From Plasmodiophora brassicae (Eukaryota > Endomyxa > Phytomyxea > Plasmodiophorida > Plasmodiophoridae): a stretch of 64,000 bases of DNA. Shown here piece after piece: positions 9,844-19,654 of this stretch. The number at the start of each line of letters is the position of its first letter. Position 1 is the first letter of the stretch. The notes under the pieces are model-generated. The model was not told the DNA's origin. It saw nothing but the letters and a program-made list of their open reading frames with translations, and did no database searches. Location of the stretch: contig JASFAU010000016.1 of NCBI GenBank assembly GCA_039704465.1, positions 682,001 to 746,000 on the forward strand, read 5' to 3'. Made by a program: the position numbers and the translations under genes.

Positions 9844-11364
9844 TAGATCTTCGACCTCGAAGATGTAGTTTGAGTGAACGTCTGTGACACGGTATGGCCC
9901 TCGCCATTTCAGAAATAGTTTCTCTCCAGCTCTGAGCGTTTCTGCTCGCAGAACAAAATCTCCTTGATAGACATTCGGTGGCTTCCGATTTCCCCTTTTC
10001 TCGCCGTTGCGCTCTCTGGCGCGCGCTGAGATCTGCTACTTCTTTGTGCATCTCATTCATCGCGGCTATAAGCTTATCGGTGAGAGCTTGGATTCTCTCA
10101 GAAGTGAGTTGGGTAACACTGACTTGTGTTTCCCTTGTAGGGTTCATGCATACTGCTTCTAGTGGGTCATCATCTGGTTCCAGCCCACTATGAACCTGCA
10201 CAGGCGCTCGCCCTCCCAGTCTCTGCTGTGGCCGATGGTTGAGCACGTGCTCTACCACCTTGAGCAGCCATGGCCATTCTTCCTTCTGCCATCTTAGGTC
10301 GGAACAAATGGCGCGGAAGAGTGCCAACACATGCTTGTTGACGACTGCAACTGTGTCGTTGGGATAATGTATGTACGCCGTTGTCCAATGTTGCTTAACA
10401 TTGCAAAGCTTATTATACTCCCTTGTAACCTCAGACATGAAATATGATGCCTGGTCGGAGACAATGAATTCTGGTGTTCCCGACTTGGATCTCCACTCCA
10501 TCAGTGCCTGTACCGTTGTCAAACTGTCTGGTACGACTGTTGGCACGAGGTGTACAAGTCCCGAGAGGTCATCTCGAAGTACGAGAATCCATTTGAAATC
10601 ATGTCCAGCCTCTTCCATTGACGGCATCATGTACAGGTAGTCCATGTGGAGTACCTGTCCACGTCTGGTTGCATGGCACGCGTGACCTAATGGTCTGGGA
10701 CACACCTCTCCACCTCTTGTGGGTCTACAGTGTAGGCAGCCTGTGGCTATGCGCTTAATGTCCTCTGATATGCCGTTCCAGATAAACTTCTTCCTTAGAA
10801 GTTGCGTCATGTCATTGATGCTGCGATGCGCGAAGCCTGCAGCGTGCGCAATGACTGTTAGCCTGACCCTGAGCTCCACATCTTCTGATGGGATGACTAT
10901 TTGGCCTCTGCTATTAACTAGCAGGCCTGCGTCGTTCTTCCTCAGGTTATTCTGCTTGTCGTTCGTCATGAACCTTAATTGCCTCTCTCTGATTTCTTCC
11001 TCAGTTGGCCAGACAAGCTTCTCGTCTAACATGGGTTGGACTCGGAATTTGTCAGCGAGTTGCCCCCAGCGGTTGTGGATTTCCGGATAACTCACTTGAT
11101 CCTCATTCTCCCGCCCACTATTGTTGGGTACACCGTGTTCATGGATTTCCGGATAACTCACTTGATCCTCATTCCCCATTTCCCCATTCGAAGCTTCCGG
11201 ATCACTGGCGCGATCCTCATCACTACGAATTCGAAGTATTCGGAAAACGTTTGTGGCGTCCTCGTACTTACCTGCCCGGTGTCGATTTGGGTTTCCAACT
11301 CAGCATCTCTTCTGAGACCACTGTCCACTCCCCATCGTGTTTGCAAATCCGTCCACACATTCTT
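9809..11364 (-). pseudogene. D1 integrase
   Basis: The zinc-binding region has VIAHAAGFAHRS and GCLHCRPTRGG. The core has D (HMDYLYMM) and D (IVSDQASYF), but the third acidic position reads NDTVAVVNKH where A and B have a Glu, so the catalytic Glu is replaced by Ala. The N-terminal side has an approximately 62-bp tandem duplication (11079-11177) that repeats DQVSYPEIH in the product. The RNase H-integrase tether NVWTDLQTRWG starts at 11364. Confidence 0.85.
11079..11177. repeat. Tandem duplication in D1 integrase N-terminus
   Basis: The stretch beginning ATTTCCGGATAACTCACTTG occurs at about 11079 and again at about 11141, with a spacer of roughly 30 bp included in the unit. It repeats EDQVSYPEIH in the translated frame. 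It is probably a local replication error. Confidence 0.75.
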
Positions 11365-11368
11365 CTCC

Positions 11369-11438
11369 TGTAGACCGGACCGCCAACTAGGCCACGAGAG
11401 CAGCTGCTCTCGTGGCCTAGTTGGCGGTCCGGTCTACA
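11369..11438. mobile_element. 70-bp perfect palindrome with 4-bp target duplication
   Basis: Positions 11369-11403 are the exact reverse complement of 11404-11438 with no spacer. The ends are TGTAGACCGG and CCGGTCTACA, and CTCC flanks both sides (11365-11368 and 11439-11442). Removing 70 bp plus one CTCC restores the D1 tether frame (EHIPGE then KNVWTDL). This fits insertion of a micro-element with LTR-type TG/CA ends by an integrase making 4-bp duplications, as in A and B. Confidence 0.85.
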
Positions 11439-11442
11439 CTCC

Positions 11443-11998
11443 CCAGGAATATGTTCGATCGTGAACGTGTACTTCCTCAGCTTCATTCCCCAGCGTTCCA
11501 ACCGCTCTGCTGCTGGTTGTGTACATTTCTGTGGGTTATATATGTGCATGAGGTTCCTGTGGTCGGTGTACAGTCTGAATGGTTTTCCCGTTTGTAGGAG
11601 ATAGTCCAGTTTTTCTACCACGTCCAACAGGGCACTGGCTTCTTTGTCTGGCGTAGACCAGTTCAATTCTGAGCCTGTGAATTTGTGTCCTGTGAATCCT
11701 AGTGGTTGGTGGTTGGCTTCCCACACTGGTTTGTCCTTATCTTCCAATGGGATTTGCGTTACCATTCCCGCTCTGTGGAACTTGCTGGCGTCTGCAAACA
11801 CGCACTGTATCATATCCTTTCTTGGATACGCCAGCTGAGTGTTTCTCCCAATCAATTCCTTCAGCTCTTCGAATGCCTTAGCATGCAGATCATTCCAGCC
11901 ATGCCTCTTCAGTCTTATTCCTCCAGCGACGGATTTGGTCCTTCTTGGCTGATCCTTCATGGATTTCTCATAGATGTCTTGCAGGGGTAGGACAATCC
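11443..11998 (-). pseudogene. D1 RT connection and RNase H
   Basis: The frame resumes from RT on the other side of C1 (IVLPLQDIYEKSMKDQP). It contains RNase H landmarks CVFADASKF, STPDKEASALLDVVEKLDY and LYTDHRNL, then the tether IEHIPGE where the palindrome sits. The frame is open through this segment. Confidence 0.88.
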
Positions 11999-12182
11999 TG
12001 TCGAACAACGTATCCACTACGACCAGCAGCACATGCCTGCAGCACGTGAACGCCGTCACGCACTCCGCGACTCCGTGCCCGCCGGCGTTGGCAACCGTTA
12101 CACCGTCGGCGACTACGTCGCCACTGTAACGTCCGCCGCACACGCCGTACGTAATACATCCACTTCATTATTGTCCTTCTCA
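11999..12182 (+). repeat. C1 5' LTR (184 bp)
   Basis: It runs TGTCGAACAACG to CCTTCTCA. The true 3' limit is set by comparison with the 3' LTRs and TSDs of related M elements, which show that the following GATTAACA is outside the LTR. Confidence 0.88.
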
Positions 12183-12196
12183 GATTAACAGTCGTA
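12183..12196 (+). promoter_or_regulatory. C1 primer binding site, tRNA-Asn anticodon-arm type
   Basis: GATTAACAGTCGTA follows the LTR directly. Its complement, TACGACTGTTAATC, contains the seven-base loop CTGTTAA with anticodon GTT (Asn) and a few stem bases. The same 14 bases follow the 5' LTR in C2, C4 and M elements. Priming by a cut 5' half of tRNA-Asn is inferred by analogy with copia's half-tRNA-iMet primer. Confidence 0.65.
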
Positions 12197-12225
12197 TAGG
12201 CGCAGGCGCTGAGCCTCTACTCGCC

Positions 12226-13425
12226 ATGGCCGAGCGCCAGGCGACGCCTAACACGGATGACGACCCGCTGCGTCATCTGTCGCTCGAGGAGATCGACACC
12301 CGAATTGCCGAAGCGGAGGCAACGATCGCCAGGCAGGAGAAGATCGACCGTCTCCGTGTCCTGCAGCAGCAGCTGGCGCGTCCGACCAGCTGTCCATCGA
12401 CCCCGGCCATGCCGATCATCGCCGAGGCGCACAGCCGAAGCGACGCAGGCCGACTGCCCATGCCCAAGTTCGACGGTACTCCCGACTCGTTCACGTCCTG
12501 GGTTCAGACAGCTGCACTCTGGTTTCGCAATCGTGGGTACGCGGACGTCATCGGGATCAACGAAGATGGCTCGCCGACTGCGACAACCGGTACGGCCACG
12601 ACCCAGCTCGAGGCAGCCGCGCGCGAGATTCTACTCGTCCACATGCTGGACCACAAGATCGCGTCCGCATTGTCTTTGTTTCAGGCAGGCTCGGCTGCCA
12701 AGTGCTGGCGCGTGCTGTTCCAGGCGTACAGCCCGTCGTCGCTGGCATCGGTCGTGCGCGCCGTCCGCGACCTCGTCACGGTCCAGCACATGCCCGGCGA
12801 GTCGGTCGCCACGTACGCCGCCCGAGTTCAAGCAGCGGCTCATCGCGTCCGGTCGACGGTACCGACCGAGATGCTGTCCCTCACCGACGCATTGGTCGCC
12901 GTCCTCATCTTGGCCAACGCATCATCCGATCTCGACGCCGTCGTCGCTGGCCTGCACAATCGTGCTCTGGACACGCTGCCCAGTGTCTCCGAGGTCGTCG
13001 GGTCGTTGACAAGCGAGGAGATCAGGGTCCAAGACGTGCGGGACCGACACGACGCGTTCCAAACGGCCAACCGCTCCAGTTGCGCCACATCGACGCGTCC
13101 CCGTGGACCACGACGCAACGAGTCCTGCGTCTTCCATCCCGGATCCAAGCACACTAACGGCGAATGCACGCTGCAACGACACATCTGGTACCGCGACAGC
13201 AACGCGAAAAGCAATACATCCTCACCAACGTCCAACGAGTATCCAACGTCTGGCGCTCATCCGATCGATCCGGCGCCCGAGCCGATGCGTGCTTTGTCGG
13301 CACGCCACGCCATCGACGTGTACGCGAACTCAGTAGGCCTACTGGACTCAGCGTGTTCCACGACGATGACGCCCCTGCGCCGACATCTCAGCTGCTATCG
13401 CCAAGCGGACCGGAAGTTGAGCTAG
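12226..13425 (+). pseudogene. C1 Gag and protease start
   Basis: The frame starts MAERQATPN at 12226. The Gag core has SWVQTAALWFRNRGYADVIG and LDHKIASALSLFQ. A knuckle-like CVFHPGSKHTNGEC (CX2HX4HX4C) is followed by a copia-type protease with LLDSACSTTMTP (D-S-A instead of D-S/T-G). The frame shifts near 13390-13430 before the rest of the protease. Confidence 0.85.
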
Positions 13426-14352
13426 CCGATCTGTCGCGTACGACCACTTCCGGTCGAGGCGTGACGTCATTCGGCATGGATGTCCAGGCGACGAGTATCG
13501 ATTCGCTGCACGTTCCCCGACTTGGCCAAGCGCTAGTATCAGTTGGCCAGCTCACCAGATCAGGTCACAAGATCGTGTTCGACGGCGATACCGCGAAGAT
13601 CTACTCGGGGGCCAACTGGACGGCGCCCGTCGGTCAGCCAGTGGCCGTCAGTCAACGAGGACACGATAACCTGTACCGGATTCCATTATCCGCTCCAACC
13701 TCCGCGCCCGGCACACTTCACTCTGCCCGAGTCTGCTCCTTGATCGCATCCAGCGTCTCATGCCGCGTCGCTAAGGTCACCGCCGCAGCTCCAGCTGTCT
13801 GGCACGCTCGAACCGGCCACCTGGGTTACGGCAACCTGCGCATCCTGCACAAACGTTGTCGTGGCATGAAGTTCGACGGGCCAATCCCGAGGCCGCAAGA
13901 TCGATGTCCATGCGCTGCATGTTTACTCGCCAAGGGCAAACGGTCATCATTCCTCCCAGTACGTCGCGCGCGCGTCGTGTTGGCGATCTCGTCCATAGCG
14001 ATCTGTCCGGACGGTGGCCTGTCGTCGGTGTCGGCGGCTTTGAGTACTACCAGACCATGCTGGACGATTCCTCTCGGTACCTGTCCGTCTATCTGCTACG
14101 TCGCAAATCGGAGGCGCTCGACGTCATCAAGCACTATGACGCGCGTCTTCGCAACCAGGAAGGACGTGGTATCCGGACGTTCCAGACCGACGGTGGCGGC
14201 GAGTACAACTCAAGGCGTGCGTCCTGTTCTACAACGAGTCCGGCATCCTGCACCGCAAATCTGTCCCGTACACGCCCGAGCAGAACGGCCGCGCTGAAAG
14301 CGTCAACCACACGCTCTGCGGTATCGAAAGCTCAATCCGGTGCCACTCTCGC
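13426..14352 (+). pseudogene. C1 protease end and integrase
   Basis: Several frames together give the GAG-pre-integrase zinc region (HARTGHLGYGNL, CPCAACLLAKGK) and the integrase core with D (VHSDLSGRW), D (FQTDGGGEY) and E (EQNGRAESVN). A missing C near 14213 relative to C2 breaks the frame between the second D and the E. Confidence 0.85.
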
Positions 14353-16500
14353 ATGCCTGACTCCACGTGGCCCTGGTCGCTGTCCTACTCTGCGATACTG
14401 TACAACATCCACCCCAGATCAGTCCTTCCCGGGCGTCGCACATCGTTCGAGGCTGCTCGTCGCGCCCTACCTAACATCTCGGCCCTTCGTGTCTACGGTT
14501 GCGATGCCTATGCCATGCGACCGCATCCAGCCACGAAGAAGCCGAGCAAGTTGGAGCCTCGTCGTGTTCGCGCTGTGTTTATCGGTTTCACGCCCGGCAT
14601 GAAGGCTTGGCGGTTCTACGACGTGGACCGGGAAGACACGTTCGAGAGCACGACTGCCGAGTTCCTGGAGACCTCGTTCACATTCGGCTTTGGAAGATCC
14701 AGCCCTGCTAGTTCATCATCAGCGCCACCGTCCAGTCCCGAGTCGAGCTCTGCGCCGAACGTTGACACGATCGTCCCGACGCCCGTCTCTTCCGACGCCG
14801 TCATGGCACCTCTACCATCGACGTCAGCATCCTCTCTCGCAGCATCCCCTCCCGAGCCTCCGTCACCTGCCGCTGCGTCATCGCCTTCCGAGATCGTCCG
14901 ACCGTCGCGCTCACCGTCTCCTGATGACGTATCCACCGACGAAGATGATGATGACGCTGAAGATGATCCCGACTACGAAGGTTCGGCGTCCAGCAACGAC
15001 TCTCCCAACGAAGCTGCCGACCCCGACGTCCACGACAATTCCGATGCTGCTGATATCGTTGACCACAATGTCATCGACGTGCCACGCCCTCGCCGATCGA
15101 ATCGTCGTCGTCAACCGCCTGGTGAATGGTGGAAGGCGCCGGAGGCGGCCAATCGTTCGTCGACACGGTGGTCCTCGACGGTCGACGCCTGGTTCCAGAA
15201 TCCGACCCTAACGTTCCCGACACAGCGCCCTCCTCGTCGCTCCCGCCGACTGATCCGGCATTGGCAGCAGGTTGAGGAGCGCCGTCTGATCGATCAGGCC
15301 ATCAGGTCCAACCGTCCGACATGTCGCGGCGCAGCTGCCAAGGCATGTCGAGCCAAGGTATCCGCCCCGATCGACCCAGCCCGTCTACCACGACCCGACC
15401 TGTCGAAGCTGAAAGCGACCGACATTCCCGTACCCAACTCAATGGCCGATGCCCTCTCATCACCTTTCGCTGGCCACTGGTGGGACGCCGCCGTCACCCA
15501 GATGGCAACACTGGACGCCAAGGACACGTTCGGCCCGCTAATCGACCTGCCGAAAAGTAAGATCGCTGTTGGCGCCAAGTGGGTGTTCCGAGTGAAGTCC
15601 TCGCTCAGTGGCAACGGTGGCATCCGCAAGTTCACCGCCCGACTCTGTGCTCAGGGCTTCCGACAACGCCCCGGCATCGACTTCGACGATACGTTCGCGC
15701 CGACCGCCCGTGCCACTGCGTTCCTCGTTATCCTAGCGCTCGCGGCGCAGCACGGCCTGCATCTTCGCCAGGTCGACTGGGTGGCCGCATACCTGAACGC
15801 CGACATGCTCCATGATGTTTACATTCGTCAGCCGGATGGCTTCACCGATCATCACGTCCCGTACCGAGTTCGTCAACTGCAAAAGGCCCTTTATGGAACG
15901 AAACAAGGCGCCGAACGTTGGTACAAGACGCTTCGGGAGATGCTGTTATCACTCGGATTCGAATCGATCATCGCGGACCCCTGCGTCTTCCGGTACGATC
16001 GCGATGGAAAGTTCATGATCATGTCGGTGCACACCGACGACGGTCTGCTGGCGTACAATGACGTCCCGTTCGCGGAATCCGTTCTCGAAGCTCTCCACGA
16101 TGGCCGAGATCACCGATCAAGGTGAACCGTCGACCCTGCTTGGCATGCGCATCCGACGCGAACCTGGCACCGGCGCCATCACCCTTGACCAAGCCGAGTA
16201 CATCGAGAAGGTGTTGAGCGACTTCAACATGTCGCATTGTCATCCGGTCGACACGCCGCACCAGCCTGGCGTTCACCTATCAACGACAATGAGTCCACAA
16301 AGCGACCTCGACCGTGACGAAATGGCGACCAAGCCGTACCTCAAACTTATTGGCTGCCTGACATGGCTCGCCCATCGATGCCGTCCCGACATCGCGTACA
16401 TAACGAATGTACTGGCCCAATTCTCCTCGAATCCCGGCATCCAGCATTGGCGTGCGGGGCAACGCGTTCTTAAGTACCTCGCCGGCACCATGACGCACGG
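14353..16500 (+). pseudogene. C1 integrase C-part, linker and reverse transcriptase
   Basis: The open frame 14353-16125 covers the integrase C-terminus and a Ser/Pro- and Asp-rich linker. RT follows with KWVFRVKSSLSGNGG, ARLCAQGFRQRPGIDF, VDWVAAYLNADM and the catalytic SVHTDDGLLAY. A 2-base deletion near 16090 shifts the frame; the next segment (LGMRIRREPGTG, LAHRCRPDIAYITN) runs to the truncation at 16500. Confidence 0.88.
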
Positions 16501-16502
16501 GA

Positions 16503-18936
16503 CTGTATTCCGGAATTGATTTACTCATCCACTGCACTGCATATAGGAATTGCTGCAGATCTCTGGCAGTTTTGGGACACTGCATCTGCTGGAGCATTCT
16601 GATTCGTTCTGGATCGTGGGATACCCCTTCTGGCGTGAAAATGCGTCCAGCGAATTTCACCTTCCTCAAGAAGAAGTCACATTTATCCAGGTTGAACTTC
16701 AGATTGTGTTTCTCTGCCAACCGCAATGTGTAATCTAACACCCTGAACCATTCTTGTTCAGTTGTGGCATGCCCCAGAATGTCGTCTATCCAGATGATGA
16801 GTGCCTTCATCAGTAATTCACCGAATATTTCTGCCATCCTGGCCTGAAACTGTGGCGATGAATTCAATCCTCCTTGGATTGTTCTGGTTGGTGTGAATAC
16901 TCCTCTGTCCGTTGCGAACGAGAACATTTCCTGACATTCTTTTGCTAGCGGCATAAGCCAAAAGCCCTTAAATGCATCCAAAGAGAACCAGTACTTGGAC
17001 CCTGCCAAGTGTTGTACAATGGCTTCCAGGAATGGCATTGGCCATGCAGTTGCTTCACACCACTTGTTGACCTCTCTTAGATCAACGCACATTCTCCATC
17101 CTCTGTTGCCGGGTTTTCGAACAACCACCACTGGTGAGGCCCACTCACTATTGTGGTTTTCGTACACTAACCCATATTTCTTCAACAGTGATACGAACTG
17201 TGCCAGGAACTCACTTTGTTCCTTGCTGTACCTCCGCGCCTTACACCGATACGGTCGGGCTCCCTGCCTCAACCGTGTTCGACAAGGTGTGACCTTGACT
17301 GGCGGATCTGGTCCCAGCTTCGTTCTCCAGACATTCCATCTCTTGAAGGCCAACCTTCGGAGTCTTCTCTTCCACTTGCGTGGCAACCCCTGTTTCATTG
17401 CTCGAGCGATTGCGTTGTCTATGCCTTCTCGAATGTCCTTTGGGACGTCTTCGCCAATTGCGACATCGTCCTCTTCCTGATCCAATATGTACTCATCGCC
17501 GTCACCGCATGACGAGTCTCGATTCATACTTGCAATCAGGTATTCTAACGCCGTTCTCGGGTCTATCCCTAGTTCTTCTAGGAGGTCTTGACCCAAGTAG
17601 ATTTCCTTCACGTACTCCATGTCCCATACGAGACATGTGTGCTTGCGGATCTGCAGCTCCCCAGCACGCGTATGTAAGAGGATGTCCACTTGGATCTCGT
17701 GGGTGGCCTGTCCCACTGCTTCCTTACTATCCGCCAGAATCAACTTCACTGGTTTCTCCAGTGCTGTCATTTTGGTGTTTGGATGCATCCTGCATAACCT
17801 CTTGGCTATTGCCATTGGTATCAGTGTTCTGATGGCTGGCCGCGGCTCATCCAGCGCTGATAGCGTGACATTGATCTGGTTGTTGGCGCCCTGTGCATAT
17901 CCAGCCTCAATGTCTGCTGCAAGTTGTCTTAACTTACAGACTTGGGAGTTCAATGTGCTCGTGCCTCTATCTGCGTTTGCAGCTTGCTCGCCCCTCACCT
18001 GTTGCATGCTAGGTTGTGGGTGTTCGGCGGCTTCTTCTGCATCCCCAGCGCACTCGCGACTCCATTCCCCTCTGCCTTCCATTGGTTGTTCACCCGTGTA
18101 TGGCGCACTGTCAATGTAGCCGGCATTCTTCTGGGATTTATTCGAGCGCTTTGATTTCATCTTCTCGAAGGTTTTGGTCTTCTGTTCTTCAGTTGCCTTC
18201 GAGCAGTCTCTCAGCGTGTGCGGACCGCTGCAGAACCAGCACTTCGGTTTGCGTTCTGCATCGTCCGACTTTTGCCTCTTCTGGTCGGCACGTCCTTCCG
18301 GATCTTCCGTGTTGGCACTGCCGTCGTTCTTCAGACGTCTCTTGCCTCCGCTCCCTTTTTTGAGCGGCGGGACCGTATCGTCCTTCTTGAACGGTTTGGT
18401 CTTGTTCGCCTCCTTGGCAGCCACCATCTGCTGATAGTGCCGTACCTCGTCGAACATAATGGCTTTCTCCTCAATGAGCTTGAGCAGGCTGCGTGTATCA
18501 GTCCTAAGCTCCTTCATGGAGGTTTCTGACAGTTCGGTGACGGCCGCCCTAAGCTCATCTGGCCATATGCCGCGAAGCAGCAATTTGGCCTTGAGCTTCT
18601 GGCCCTGTACACCTTCGAACATGTTCTGGCAGGCGTGCTCTTTCACCAGTCTTGCGAACTGGGCTCCGTAGTCGGCCACTCGTGCTGCCGCCGCCGGGAT
18701 GCTCTTCTTCATCCGCATGTCCCGGAACGTGTCGACGAACTTGGCACCCCTCTTGGGTGTTGCGGTCGTCATTCTCCGTTCCAGCAGGCCTAGCAACACG
18801 TCGTCCGGGATGTCATCAGTCGTGTAGACTTTGTCGATTTCGTCCAGCGTCATGAGTGAAGCCAGTAGGTGCTCGTCCACCATTGTTCGGACTCTGGCCT
18901 CGACATCGTGTAATCCGGTATAGCTTATACTGGGCA
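16503..18936 (-). CDS. D1 Gag, degraded protease and reverse transcriptase
   Basis: The long open frame (about 810 codons of D origin) carries a capsid-like region and a CX2CX3HX4C knuckle (CWFCSGPHTLRDC). The protease region reads SALDEPRPAIRTLIPM where E has LDSGAERTLMPM, so the D-S-G triad is lost. The RT has KLGPDPPVKVTP, CVDLREVN, FSLDAFKGFW and IIWIDDILG (WIDD at 16781-16792). Translation would run into antisense C1 beyond 16503. Confidence 0.9.
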
Positions 18937-19160
18937 AACCACTTCACCAGTGCAGCTTGTCCTGCCGACGTGAGTTTCGGTTTCCGGTTGTCCTCATCCT
19001 TCTGAACGAGGTTCCTCAGGCGGACCATCTCGGTCCTCGTGGACGCGCTCTTCTGTGTCTGCGGCTTCAATGGTGGTTGCGGGCTGTTGTCTTGCGACTC
19101 GATTTCCTCCACCATTGTCACCGCCTCCTCGCGCTGCATCCATCCCAGGTCGGCTTCCAT
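18816..19160 (-). pseudogene. D1 Gag N-terminus
   Basis: It starts at Met 19160 (MEADLGWMQREEAVT). It contains MVRLRNLVQKDEDNRKP and AALVKWFAQYK, then a frameshift near 18930 moves Gag into the 16503-18936 frame. The distance to the 5' LTR (about 186 bp) is leader. Confidence 0.75.
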
Positions 19161-19346
19161 CTTGTCAGACGTTCTCCTCTGGTGCGTTGTGGTTCGTTCT
19201 CGTGTTCAGATGCTAGCCTGATGTTTGTGCTATTGCAGAATGAACACTCCGTTTCCACTTCCGCGATCCTGAGGCTGCGTCACGCCGTTTTGCCTGGAAC
19301 GTGATTCACGGGCGTCTCTCTTCTTGGTTCAGCCGGTAGTGATCAC
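19161..19346 (-). promoter_or_regulatory. D1 leader with junction palindrome
   Basis: This is the untranslated leader between the 5' LTR and Gag. The palindrome AGTGATCACT (19338-19347) sits exactly at the LTR edge, where a primer binding site is expected. No tRNA 3'-end complement starting TGG is present. Confidence 0.6.
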
Positions 19347-19495
19347 TGTGACGTCCTTCAAGCTTCGAGACGTTCGCGGTGAGAAGCTAACTGAGCTCCC
19401 TGGCTGTCTGCTGATAGCCTCTCAGTCTATGACGTCAACTGTCTCTCTCTGGTGACTATTGTCAGTCTGGTTTATTTCGGGCCGTCTGGCCTCAC
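19347..19495 (-). repeat. D1 5' LTR, first part
   Basis: 149 bp of the 340-bp LTR; the remainder is at 25291-25486 beyond F1. The two parts plus the removed 5-bp TSD sum to 340 bp, matching 8767-9106. Confidence 0.92.
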
Positions 19496-19641
19496 TGTGA
19501 CGACAGAGCAAGATGTGTCAACCACACGGATTGACCGACTGAGGTCGGTCCAACGCCGTGGACGTTTATTGTAGTAGTGCGCTGCGGAGGAGCCCAATTA
19601 GGTGCCGGCTGAGTCGCCAAGACAGCGACTCGACCGTGACA
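19496..19641 (-). repeat. F1 3' LTR (146 bp)
   Basis: Plus strand TGTGACGACA to CGACCGTGACA. It is preceded on the minus strand by a purine-rich tract containing AAAAGGGGA (about 19648-19656). Confidence 0.93.
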
Positions 19642-19654
19642 TAATAGTCCCCTT

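Larger units (their letters stand above)
11999..16502 (+). mobile_element. C1: Ty1/copia element, 3'-truncated, in D1
   Basis: An intact 184-bp 5' LTR (11999-12182), primer site, Gag, protease, integrase and RT are present. Sequence identity to C2 stops at 16500 inside RNase H, and D1 sequence resumes at once. The D1 target is continuous across the insertion (GACAATCC then TGTATTCC), but there is no second TSD and no 3' LTR. Several single-base frameshifts break the polyprotein. Confidence 0.9.

Noticed and set aside
12257..13009. Long overlapping and antisense ORFs in the copia Gag region
   Set aside because: They shadow the C1 Gag frame in GC-rich DNA; they are Arg/Ser-rich and not shared with C4 as conserved protein.
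14690..15211. ORFs over the copia linker, both strands
   Set aside because: Low-complexity translations of the Ser/Pro/Asp linker in other frames.
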